From Clostridiales bacterium (GTDB lineage Bacteria; Bacillota; Clostridia; Oscillospirales; Acutalibacteraceae): a stretch of DNA of 11,877 nt. A model generated the notes under the pieces. That model searched no databases and was not told the DNA's origin. It worked only from the letters and a program-made list of their open reading frames with translations. The translations under genes were made by a program, and so were the position numbers. Positions 1 to 7,429 of the stretch are shown here, one piece after another. Position 1 is the first letter of the stretch. Each line of letters opens with the position of its first letter. The stretch is from the NCBI GenBank assembly GCA_020860025.1, contig JAJBVC010000213.1, positions 1-11,877 of the forward strand, written 5' to 3'.

Positions 1-14
1 ATTTATATCCGTAT

Positions 15-200
15 TTATTTCCTTTTTTTAAATATTTCATTTGAGTTAATATACTCAAGTAATTCTTTTTCTGTTTTACAGTCTTTTTTTGATATTTCAT
101 ATGATAATGAAATATCCTCATTATCAATAATTCGCTCAACTACCCATTTGTTGGTTAATTCTTTAATAGCATATTCAGTGCCGTTGATTTTTTTAATCAT
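15..200 (-). CDS. Hypothetical small protein (61 aa)
   Basis: I do not recognise this protein. It is 61 residues long, soluble-looking and highly charged, with no membrane segment, signal peptide or cysteine pair (a single Cys). The N-terminal half (MIKKINGTEYAIKELTNKW) alternates like a short beta-strand-rich fold, and the C-terminal half looks helical and ends in a basic KKRK tail. The start is well supported: AAGGAG lies 6 nt before the ATG, the strongest ribosome site among the last genes of this operon. It follows the 172-aa gene by 27 nt with no terminator between, so it is probably the ninth gene of the leftward transcript. No downstream gene or terminator is visible because the window ends. 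That it is a gene rests on the ribosome site and operon position, not on homology. Confidence 0.6.
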   Translation of the reverse strand: MIKKINGTEYAIKELTNKWVVERIIDNEDISLSYEISKKDCKTEKELLEYINSNEIFKKRK

Positions 201-227
201 TATAATCTCCTTTCTATTATTGATTTT

Positions 228-746
228 TTAAACTTCACCGGTCTTTACAGTTTGGGCAAGCGGTGTATCGTCATAAAGGACATAATTTTCAATAAGTTCT
301 TCTACTGTTTCATAAACTTGTAAAAAGCATTTTAGTGTTGAGTCAGATACACGACTTGTTCCAAAGTTTGTCATCGTAATGTAATAACCTAATTCTCCAA
401 TCCATATATCATATTCAGCTTCGCCATAGTAAAGAGTTAATTCCGTTTCAGATATTTCATTTTCTATGTTCTGATTATTTTCAGGTTCAAAGAATTTTGC
501 TGCAATTTCTTTTCCGAATGCTGTGTGTCCGTTAGCGGTTAATTTACGATAATGCTGTAAAAACTTAAGTTCTTCTTTTCGTATATCCTCTTCTATTTCT
601 TCTTCTGTCCAACCCTCATATCTACTTACAGTTGGACCATCATAATAATAATCATAACTATAGCCGAATGGGTTTATTGGAGTTCTTTTTGCAAATTTCT
701 TAGCCTTTTTTACAGCTTTTTTTATTGCTTTTTTATTTATATTCAC
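228..746 (-). CDS. Hypothetical protein (172 aa) with lysine-rich N-terminus
   Basis: I do not recognise this family. The first 22 residues are extremely basic (repeated KKA/KK steps), followed by an aromatic stretch at about 27-36 (FGYSYDYYYD), an acidic helical segment at about 45-65 (WTEEEIEEDIRKEE), and an acidic, aromatic C-terminal half with predicted beta strands (ELTLYYGEAEYDIWIGELGYYITM). There is no transmembrane segment or obvious catalytic motif. The reading frame begins at a GTG 3 nt after the comF stop codon (TGA-ATT-GTG) with only a weak AGAAAG upstream, so translation probably relies on ribosomes finishing comF. The basic head and acidic body could suit a nucleic-acid- or envelope-associated protein, but that is speculation. 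Its place in the operon and unbroken frame support a real gene; function is unknown. Confidence 0.7.
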   Translation of the reverse strand: MNINKKAIKKAVKKAKKFAKRTPINPFGYSYDYYYDGPTVSRYEGWTEEEIEEDIRKEELKFLQHYRKLTANGHTAFGKEIAAKFFEPENNQNIENEISETELTLYYGEAEYDIWIGELGYYITMTNFGTSRVSDSTLKCFLQVYETVEELIENYVLYDDTPLAQTVKTGEV

Positions 747-749
747 AAT

Positions 750-1460
750 TCATTTCTTTCTATTATTTCTTGGTATTGCAAGGGTGGCGCAATAAACTGC
801 CTTTGCATTATTTATTTTAAGTATACGTGAACATTCATTAAGCGTTGCGCCGGTAGTTTTTACATCGTCAATAAGCAAAATTACCTTGCCGTCAACATCG
901 ACACCTTTACACATATCATAAACACCGCTGACATTGTTTTTTCTTTTATCGGAAGGCTGTTTATGCTGTGTTCTGTTAGGCTTGATTTTATGCAAAACTC
1001 TTTCAAGCGGTACGCCGATTTTTTGAGAAACCTCCTGCGCCAAGAGTTCGGACTGGTTAAATTCACGTATTCTCTCTTTGAATATAAAAAGAGGAACATA
1101 CGTTACAATATCAAATTTTATGTTCTTGTATTCCTCTAAAACACAATTTGCTATGTCTTCGCCCTGCCGTTTTGCAAGAAATTTTATTCCCGACGTTTTT
1201 AATGAGTAAACGGCTGAAACAACACTGTCTTGATAATGATAAGGCGCTACAATTTGATTATACTGCGTATTATGTTCTTTACAGGTACAATCATTCTTAT
1301 TTTCACCGCAATATTTACATCTTGGCGGTTTAATTGACGGAAGATTTTTACATAAATCACAAAGGCTTTCATCAAGCTCGATTACCTCACCGCAGAACGG
1401 ACAGCGGTTTGGAAAAAGCGCCTTTGACATTATTTGAAGTGCGTCACGCAAAATACTCAT
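750..1460 (-). CDS. comF: ComF family phosphoribosyltransferase-like protein
   Basis: ComF proteins are cytoplasmic factors needed for uptake of transforming DNA in naturally competent bacteria; the biochemical reaction is not settled. This 236-aa protein has the full family layout. An N-terminal zinc-finger-like part carries C20-x2-C23 with C34-x2-C37, then C48-x2-C51 with C58 and C60. The central signature VPLFIFKERIREFNQS (about 122-137) and the basic QHKQPSDKR stretch (about 165-173) follow. The PRPP-binding loop of type I phosphoribosyltransferases, ILLIDDVKTTGAT, is at 194-206 with acidic pair D198/D199. The ATG overlaps the comEA-like stop codon as ATGA, and no Shine-Dalgarno sequence is visible upstream, so translation is probably coupled to that gene. 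Competence has not been shown here; ComF-type proteins occur in many Clostridia not known to transform. Confidence 0.92.
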   Translation of the reverse strand: MSILRDALQIMSKALFPNRCPFCGEVIELDESLCDLCKNLPSIKPPRCKYCGENKNDCTCKEHNTQYNQIVAPYHYQDSVVSAVYSLKTSGIKFLAKRQGEDIANCVLEEYKNIKFDIVTYVPLFIFKERIREFNQSELLAQEVSQKIGVPLERVLHKIKPNRTQHKQPSDKRKNNVSGVYDMCKGVDVDGKVILLIDDVKTTGATLNECSRILKINNAKAVYCATLAIPRNNRKK

Positions 1461-1981
1461 ACTGTCAAGTACGGCGACACTTCTTCATAAATCGTATCGC
1501 CTATTCCTTTAATTTCTTTAATCTGCTCAACGCTTGTGTAACCGCCCAAATATTCACGGTACTGAATTATAGCGTCGGCACGGACTTCACCTATTCCGTT
1601 TATTGTCATAAGCTCATCAGCCGTACACGTATTCAGATTTAGAGGATAAGAAACGCTTGTATCAGATGAGGTAGCGGTTGTATCTGCCGATGTTGTTGTA
1701 ACATTTTGATTAGCGGTTGTCGAATAAGTGCCGCTATAATTGCCTGAACTGCTGCTTGAAGCGTTATTTACGGTTTGGTCGTTAGAAGTATCCTCTGACA
1801 AATCATCGGAATTTGTTTTGTATTCGTCACTCGTATCCTGCGATGATGTATCTGTACCGCTTTCGCTGTAATCAACAGTAGATGTATCAGACTGAGATAA
1901 AGAAAAATAAAATAACACACCTGATAAAAGAATCAAGCCTATTCCCAAAATTATTAAACTTTGTGATTTTCCTTTACTCAT
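1457..1981 (-). CDS. comEA: ComEA-type membrane-anchored helix-hairpin-helix DNA-binding protein
   Basis: ComEA proteins bind double-stranded DNA outside the membrane and pass it to the uptake channel. This 174-aa protein has one N-terminal transmembrane anchor (about residues 8-27), a long low-complexity Ser/Thr/Asp-rich linker (about 31-111) that looks extracellular, and a C-terminal tandem helix-hairpin-helix domain (about 113-174). The domain opens with LNLNTCTADEL and has the two GIG hairpins at 129-131 and 159-161, typical of ComEA. The SLBB domain found between anchor and HhH in Bacillus-type ComEA is absent; the disordered linker takes its place. It starts inside the end of the radical SAM gene (ATGA overlap), and comF starts inside its own stop. 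No ComEC channel gene is in the window, so a role in DNA uptake is inferred from family only. Confidence 0.88.
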   Translation of the reverse strand: MSKGKSQSLIILGIGLILLSGVLFYFSLSQSDTSTVDYSESGTDTSSQDTSDEYKTNSDDLSEDTSNDQTVNNASSSSSGNYSGTYSTTANQNVTTTSADTTATSSDTSVSYPLNLNTCTADELMTINGIGEVRADAIIQYREYLGGYTSVEQIKEIKGIGDTIYEEVSPYLTV

Positions 1982-3867
1982 CTCTTTTTTCCCGTACCTC
2001 TGCTTTTTTGATAAGAATTCTTACTATATCCCCTGCCCTGATTGCTTCGACGGCTATCCTGCTTATAAGATTTGTCGGCAGTCGGTCTGATGAGACATTT
2101 TGAATCATATCCGATTAAATCGAATCGTTTGCATTTTTTAAGCGCTTCCTCAACAAGACGCTGATTTTTAGGATTAAAATATTGAAGCAGAGCTCTTTGC
2201 AAAGCCTTGTCGTGACTGCTTTTTGCAACATATACCTTTTCCATAGTATAAGGGTCAAGCTCGGTATAAAACATACACGTTGATATAGTTCCCGGAGTCG
2301 GATAAAAATCCTGTACCTGCTCGGGTCTGATATGATTTTTCTTTAAAAATAATGCAAGCTCTACCGCATCGTCAAGCGTTGAACCTGGATGTGACAACAT
2401 AAGATAAGGCACAAGATACTGCTCTTTGTCAATTTCACCTGTATATTTAAAATAACGCTTTGAAAACTCGATATAAGCCTCTATATGAGGTTTTCCCATT
2501 TTATCAAGGACAGAAGCCGAACAATGCTCAGGAGCGACTTTAAGCTGCCCGGAAACGTGATTTTCAACAAGTTCTTTAAAAAAGGTATCGTCTTTATCTT
2601 CAAGCAAATAATCGTAGCGAATACCGCTTCTGATAAAAACTTTCTTTACAGAATCAAGCTCACGAACACTGCGAAGAATATCGAGGTATTCACTGTGGTC
2701 AACTTTTAAATTCGGGCAAGGTTTTGGTGCAAGGCACTTTTTACCCTTGCAAAGTCCGTGCTCTTCCTGCAAATCACAAGACGGTCGGCGAAAATTAGCC
2801 GTAGGCCCGCCTATATCGTGTATGTAGCCTTTAAAATTCGGCATTTGAGTAAGTTTTTCGGCTTCGGCTATAATGCTTTTTTTAGAGCGTGTTGTAACGT
2901 ATCTTCCCTGGTGAAAAGCTATAGAACAAAAATTACAAGCACCAAAGCATCCACGGTTATGAGTGATTGAAAATTCAACCTCACGTATTCCCGGAACACC
3001 GCCCAATTTTTCATAAGAGGGATGATAAGCACGCATATAAGGAAGCGAATAAACACGGTCAAGCTCTTTTTGCGTAAGCGGCGGCATCGGTTTATTTTGA
3101 ACGAGCATAAGCTTTCCGTGACGCTGTTTAATAACCCTGCCTCTTATATGGTCTTGCTCATCCTGCTGTATTCTGCACGACTTTGCATATTCTCTTTTAC
3201 TGTTAATTACATTTTCAAGGCTCGGACATTCAACACCCTCATAAGGTGTTTGTGTTACAGGGCAAAGATAGCAGGTGCCCTTAATATCATGCATAGAAGT
3301 TACAGACTCGCCGTCAGCAAGTCTTTGTGCAATTTCAATAGTTTGATTTTCACCCATACCGAATGACAGTAAATCAGCGCCTGAATCAACAAGAATACTC
3401 GGTCTGATTTTATCATCCCAGTAATCATAATGTGCAAAACGGCGAAGAGACGCCTCAAGTCCGCCTATAATTACAGGACTGTCGGGGAAAATACTTTTAA
3501 TCATTTTAGAATACACTATAACAGCTCTGTCAGGTCTTTTGCCCGCTTTGCCGCCTGCCGTATATGCATCGTCACTGCGAAGCCGTTTAGCCGCCGTATA
3601 ATGAGCAACCATTGAATCTATATTACCGCTTGTTACAAAGAAGCCTAAACGTGGTTTACCGAACTGAACAAAATCATCTTTCTTTTTCCAGTCGGGCTGA
3701 CTCAAAACGGCAACTCTAAAGCCTTTGCTTTCAAGAACTCTTGTAATTATAGCCGCACCAAAGGACGGGTGGTCAACATAACTGTCTCCTGTTACATAGA
3801 CAAAATCGACCTCGTCCCATCCCCTGTCAATCATTTCTTTTTTATTTATCGGCAGAAAATTATTCAT
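1978..3867 (-). CDS. ygiQ: YgiQ family radical SAM protein
   Basis: This is a large radical S-adenosylmethionine enzyme of the YgiQ (UPF0313) family, whose reaction is not established. With the start chosen here it is 629 aa. An N-terminal Rossmann-like region opens with NNFLPINKKEMIDRGWDEVD and includes the GGLEASLRRFAHYDYW stretch typical of the family. The radical SAM core carries the iron-sulfur motif C307-x3-C311-x2-C314 (NRGCFGACNFCS). A further cysteine cluster lies near the middle (LCKGKKCLAPKPCPNLK), and the C-terminus is a basic, Ser/Gln/Arg-rich tail. The frame stays open to an ATG at 3930, but homology begins at the ATG at 3865-3867, which gives an 8-nt rather than a 71-nt overlap with ftsK and has a GAGG about 12 nt upstream. 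It is co-transcribed with ftsK and the comEA-like gene; no functional link is evident. Confidence 0.93.
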   Translation of the reverse strand: MNNFLPINKKEMIDRGWDEVDFVYVTGDSYVDHPSFGAAIITRVLESKGFRVAVLSQPDWKKKDDFVQFGKPRLGFFVTSGNIDSMVAHYTAAKRLRSDDAYTAGGKAGKRPDRAVIVYSKMIKSIFPDSPVIIGGLEASLRRFAHYDYWDDKIRPSILVDSGADLLSFGMGENQTIEIAQRLADGESVTSMHDIKGTCYLCPVTQTPYEGVECPSLENVINSKREYAKSCRIQQDEQDHIRGRVIKQRHGKLMLVQNKPMPPLTQKELDRVYSLPYMRAYHPSYEKLGGVPGIREVEFSITHNRGCFGACNFCSIAFHQGRYVTTRSKKSIIAEAEKLTQMPNFKGYIHDIGGPTANFRRPSCDLQEEHGLCKGKKCLAPKPCPNLKVDHSEYLDILRSVRELDSVKKVFIRSGIRYDYLLEDKDDTFFKELVENHVSGQLKVAPEHCSASVLDKMGKPHIEAYIEFSKRYFKYTGEIDKEQYLVPYLMLSHPGSTLDDAVELALFLKKNHIRPEQVQDFYPTPGTISTCMFYTELDPYTMEKVYVAKSSHDKALQRALLQYFNPKNQRLVEEALKKCKRFDLIGYDSKCLIRPTADKSYKQDSRRSNQGRGYSKNSYQKSRGTGKKR

Positions 3868-6415
3868 CTTCGCTGTCGTCCTCGTCATAGTCAAACGGCG
3901 GAATGTCGTCATTCGGCAATGTTTGTTCAAAAGATATTTGCTCTGTATTTTCAGCAGTAAATTCGTCGTTTGATGAATAAGCCTGCATTTCCATCCATTG
4001 CTGTCGGTTAATTAAAATTTCTCTCGGCTTTGAACCGTTTGACGGGCCGATAACACCCTTATCCTCAAGCTGGTCAATTATTTTGGCTCCTCGAGCGTAA
4101 CCGACAGACAGTTTTCTCTGAAGGAATGAAGTAGATGCGGTTCCCGATTCAAGAACAACATCAACAGCCTTTTCAAATAATGCGTCGAGTTGTTCACCGT
4201 TTCCGTTATCTTCAAACGGTGATGATTTTTTATCCTGAACTGCTTTTTCTTCAATTTCCTTTTGAATATTGTCGTCATACTGACTTTCGCCCTGATTTTT
4301 AATAAAGTCGCAAAGGCTTTCAACCTCTTCATCGGAAATAAAGCAGCCCTGAACTCTGATTGGCTTTGTAGAGCCGATTGGTGAATAAAGCATATCGCCG
4401 TGACCGAGAAGTTTTTCAGCACCGCCGGCATCAAGAATGGTACGGGAATCAATTTGAGACGAAACGGTAAGCGCTATACGAGATGAAATATTTGCTTTAA
4501 TCAGACCTGTAATTACGTCTACAGACGGTCTTTGAGTTGCAATAACAAGATGCATACCGACAGCACGAGCCATTTGCGCCAATCGGCATACAGAGTCCTC
4601 AACCTCTTTAGGCGCCGCCATCATAAGGTCTGCAAACTCGTCAATAAATATAACGATTTTCGGCATAAACTCCATATCGCTGTGCTTTTTGACATATTTG
4701 TTATATCCCTCAATATCACGCACACCGATTTGAGAAAGCTTTTGATAACGCTGAAGCATTTCTGAAACAGCCCAGCCGAGCGCACCGGCAGCTTTTCTCG
4801 GGTCAACAACAACGGGAACGAGCAAATGAGGAATACCGGCATATTTTGAAAATTCAACCTGCTTGGGGTCAATCATAAGAAACTTTACTTCATTAGGCGT
4901 TGCCCTGTAGAGAATTGAAGTGATAATCGAGTTCATACAAACAGATTTACCCGAGCCTGTAGTACCGGCAATAAGAAGGTGCGGCATTTTTGAAATATCG
5001 CAGTAAACGCACTTGCCCGCAATATCTTTACCGAGACCTGCGGACAGTTTACTCTTTTGCTGTTCAAATTCGGGAGTATCAATAAGCTCACGCATAGACA
5101 CCGAGTTTTTAACAGTGTTCGGAACTTCTATACCAACTGCCGATTTGCCAGGAATAGGCGCTTCTATTCTAACGTGAGTTGCAGCTAAATTAAGAGCTAT
5201 ATCATCGGCAAGATTTGTTATTTTTGATATACGAATACCTGCGGCAGGCTTCAATTCATATCGAGTTACAGTAGGGCCTCTTGAAATATCCGTAATAGTA
5301 GCGTCAACATTAAACGAATGAAGAGTATCAATAAGCATTGTTGCGTTTTCTTTTAACTCTCCGCTCACGTCCTTAGCTGATTTCTTTTTACCGATTGTCA
5401 GTAAATCAACACTCGGCAGTTTATAATCGTCTACCGTTGATGCCATAGATTCTTTTGAAACGGTAAAAGGCTCTGCCGAATTTTTCTTTTGAGATTTATC
5501 CTCGGATGCTTTATCTATTATTTCGTCAATTGTTTTTTCTTTTGGATTATTATTCTTTTTGTTTTCTCTTTCTCTTTTGTTTCTTTCGGTTGTCTGATTG
5601 ATTTCGTCAATAATATCCTTCGGGACATTTGAATCATCGCCTGTATCGGAATTTTTGGCTTTTGACCTTGTACGTTTCGGTTTACTATCCTCCTCGTCTG
5701 AAGGCGGTTCAACATCAAGCGGAACATCAATATTCTGCCTGTTCATTCTGCGTTGTTCACGGCGTTCTTCAATAACAGGCGCAACCTTATCGTATGTAGC
5801 CTTTGCAGGTTTTGCCGCTCCTGTAAAAAACTGCAAAACAGTAATTCCCGTAATAAGCATAAAATCAACAAGAAATAATACAATAGAAATAATAATTGCG
5901 GGAACTTTGCCCATAGTGAGCAAAAGCCAGCCGAAAACAGCACCTAAAAATCCGCCGTTAAATGTGGTTGGGGCGGTATTGTAATTATCAACGACTACTG
6001 TTTTGAAATCAGTTCCCGTATCGTTTTGCACAACAAACACGAAAGACGCTATCAAAAGTACCATAATAACGACTTCAATACATTTTGCGACAAACCTTGA
6101 GGGACGTTCGTTATTTATTGAATAAAAAATACTTACAATTATAGTTAAAAGCGGAAAAACGCAGGCTGCAAATATACCGAAAATCCCAACATAAACATTA
6201 TGAAGAACATACCATATTCCGTCGCCCGAAATAACCGCAAGACAGAAAAAGATAACTGAAACCGCAAAAATAACGATTCCGGCAATACGCATTTTATCCG
6301 CATTGGTATTACTTACCTGCTTTTGAGCGGAAGTATTTTTTTTACCCGAAGCACCGCCTTTTGCGGCAGCACTTGTTTTTTTAACATTTTTACTTGTATT
6401 TTTTTTATCAGCCAT
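3860..6415 (-). CDS. ftsK: FtsK/SpoIIIE family DNA translocase
   Basis: This is a membrane-anchored ATP-driven motor that pumps double-stranded DNA through the closing division or sporulation septum. The 851-aa protein is a typical length. A lysine-rich cytoplasmic head (1-40) precedes about four transmembrane segments (about 42-62, 74-98, 113-130 and 155-198, the last probably two helices). A charged linker (about 205-325) follows, then the alpha/beta motor domain with Walker A GTTGSGKS at 484-491 and Walker B IVIFIDE ending in D592/E593, plus IATQRPSVDVITGLIKANISSRIA at 625-648. The winged-helix gamma domain that reads polar DNA motifs is at about 740-810, including FLQRKLSVGYARGAKIIDQL. 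The tail is acidic. AAGAGG sits 5 nt before the ATG. Position downstream of tepA matches spoIIIE of Bacillus, but whether it serves vegetative division, sporulation or both cannot be told from sequence. Confidence 0.96.
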   Translation of the reverse strand: MADKKNTSKNVKKTSAAAKGGASGKKNTSAQKQVSNTNADKMRIAGIVIFAVSVIFFCLAVISGDGIWYVLHNVYVGIFGIFAACVFPLLTIIVSIFYSINNERPSRFVAKCIEVVIMVLLIASFVFVVQNDTGTDFKTVVVDNYNTAPTTFNGGFLGAVFGWLLLTMGKVPAIIISIVLFLVDFMLITGITVLQFFTGAAKPAKATYDKVAPVIEERREQRRMNRQNIDVPLDVEPPSDEEDSKPKRTRSKAKNSDTGDDSNVPKDIIDEINQTTERNKRERENKKNNNPKEKTIDEIIDKASEDKSQKKNSAEPFTVSKESMASTVDDYKLPSVDLLTIGKKKSAKDVSGELKENATMLIDTLHSFNVDATITDISRGPTVTRYELKPAAGIRISKITNLADDIALNLAATHVRIEAPIPGKSAVGIEVPNTVKNSVSMRELIDTPEFEQQKSKLSAGLGKDIAGKCVYCDISKMPHLLIAGTTGSGKSVCMNSIITSILYRATPNEVKFLMIDPKQVEFSKYAGIPHLLVPVVVDPRKAAGALGWAVSEMLQRYQKLSQIGVRDIEGYNKYVKKHSDMEFMPKIVIFIDEFADLMMAAPKEVEDSVCRLAQMARAVGMHLVIATQRPSVDVITGLIKANISSRIALTVSSQIDSRTILDAGGAEKLLGHGDMLYSPIGSTKPIRVQGCFISDEEVESLCDFIKNQGESQYDDNIQKEIEEKAVQDKKSSPFEDNGNGEQLDALFEKAVDVVLESGTASTSFLQRKLSVGYARGAKIIDQLEDKGVIGPSNGSKPREILINRQQWMEMQAYSSNDEFTAENTEQISFEQTLPNDDIPPFDYDEDDSEDE

Positions 6416-6432
6416 ATGTACCTCTTATTTCA

Positions 6433-7287
6433 TCATTTTATCGCAATTTGAAAAATACCGATAATTAAACAAATTATTCCTATTGCAACATCATAAATTG
6501 CAAAATATATTAACCATCTGTTTTTTATTATATATTTTAACAGTTTCACCGCAAAAAACGTAACGACAACCGAAATAACGACAGCTATTATCGCACTTAA
6601 AACACTGACTTTAGTTACGCCTACAACAAGCTCTGTGATACCTGTAATGAGCAAAACAGGTACGGACATTACAAGAGAATAGCGAAGAGCATTTTTTTCA
6701 TTAAGTCCAATCAGTACGCCCACAGCAAATATTCCGACAATTAAAGAGCTGCCCGACAAGGATATTGCAAAGAAAGCAGTAACGCCTAAAATAAGCGCTC
6801 TGACAATGTCGTGAATTTTCGGTGACGGTTTATTATAATATGTAACGGCAAAGAGCATAGCGCCGAGCAAAGCCGTGCAAATTCCCTCATCAAGCAATGT
6901 TGAATTATAAGATAAACAGTTGAAAAGTTCAAATAGATTTCCGCCGTTACCTGTCGGAATTAAAAACAAAATCAAAATTGCCAAAGAGCACAGCGTCATA
7001 TACATAAATTTGCGTGACGTTTTTGCATTTTTAACTCCAAAGCGTTTATGAAACAAATCATTCCACGAAGCAAAAAAGTTTTTAAACTGATTGATAAAAA
7101 GTTTAAAGCAAGCAATAAAAATACCGATTGCTATTCCTATATGTATAACGCCTGTCAGCTGAGAGCAAGCGTCTGTATATCTTCCCGAAAAAGTATGAAA
7201 TATTGCCGAATGTCCGCTTTCAGATATTGGTAATATGAAACTTAAGGCTTGAGCGATTGCCTGGAATATTGCTGTTAAAATTGACAT
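6433..7287 (-). CDS. UppP/BacA-family membrane protein, catalytic residues missing
   Basis: UppP recycles the cell-wall lipid carrier by dephosphorylating undecaprenyl diphosphate. This 284-aa polytopic protein matches the family in length, hydrophobic pattern and the position of both signature regions, but the signatures are degenerate. Where E. coli UppP reads EGLTEFLPVSSTGH (17-30), this protein reads QALSFILPISESGH (13-26): both catalytic-site glutamates are gone, the second serine is Glu23, and only Pro20, Ser22, Gly25 and His26 remain. The second signature, PG-x-SRSG-x-T in E. coli, reads FAISLSGSS here, so the essential arginine is Leu177. It is therefore probably not a standard phosphatase, though Glu23 might rescue activity. 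Start ATG has GGGGG 8 nt upstream. It sits between the YlzJ-like gene, which it overlaps, and ftsK, 17 nt away, suggesting an envelope or septum role by context only. Confidence 0.78.
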   Translation of the reverse strand: MSILTAIFQAIAQALSFILPISESGHSAIFHTFSGRYTDACSQLTGVIHIGIAIGIFIACFKLFINQFKNFFASWNDLFHKRFGVKNAKTSRKFMYMTLCSLAILILFLIPTGNGGNLFELFNCLSYNSTLLDEGICTALLGAMLFAVTYYNKPSPKIHDIVRALILGVTAFFAISLSGSSLIVGIFAVGVLIGLNEKNALRYSLVMSVPVLLITGITELVVGVTKVSVLSAIIAVVISVVVTFFAVKLLKYIIKNRWLIYFAIYDVAIGIICLIIGIFQIAIK

Positions 7288-7429
7288 AGTTTTTTCCCCC
7301 GTAAAGAGATGCGTTATCGATAAAAAATCCGTTTCTTATATAGTCGTAGGGATTGCTTGAGCGAATTGATGAATTTGAAGAAACGCCTGATGCAAAAATG
7401 TCATTTTCACTAATGATTGTCCAAAGCAT
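7220..7429 (-). CDS. Small YlzJ-like protein (69 aa), tentative
   Basis: This short frame lies between the TepA-type gene and the UppP-like gene, the position held by ylzJ between tepA and spoIIIE in Bacillus. The protein begins MLWTIISENDIF, which resembles the conserved opening of YlzJ-like proteins, and has NPYDYI further on, recalling a DYL-type motif. The start is chosen at the ATG of 7427-7429 rather than the in-frame TTG at 7444, because a perfect GAGGAG lies 7 nt before this ATG. The gene overlaps the end of tepA by 20 nt and the start of the UppP-like gene by 68 nt; the latter is unusually long, so the C-terminal half may have diverged or been extended by loss of an earlier stop. YlzJ function is unknown. 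Homology is from memory and should be tested; translation itself is well supported by the ribosome site. Confidence 0.55.
   Translation of the reverse strand: MLWTIISENDIFASGVSSNSSIRSSNPYDYIRNGFFIDNASLYGGKNYVNFNSNIPGNRSSLKFHITNI

Noticed and set aside
1334..1642. 102-codon plus-strand frame opposite comF and comEA
   Set aside because: It is antisense to two clear genes, has no family resemblance and no good ribosome site; taken as a shadow.
3868..3930. Upstream extension of the YgiQ frame to an ATG at 3930
   Set aside because: The extra 21 residues lie wholly inside the end of ftsK, look unlike the family, and the ATG at 3867 begins a normal family N-terminus.
5598..5984. 128-codon plus-strand frame opposite the ftsK linker and membrane region
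   Set aside because: It mirrors the low-complexity and hydrophobic codons of ftsK and has no independent support.
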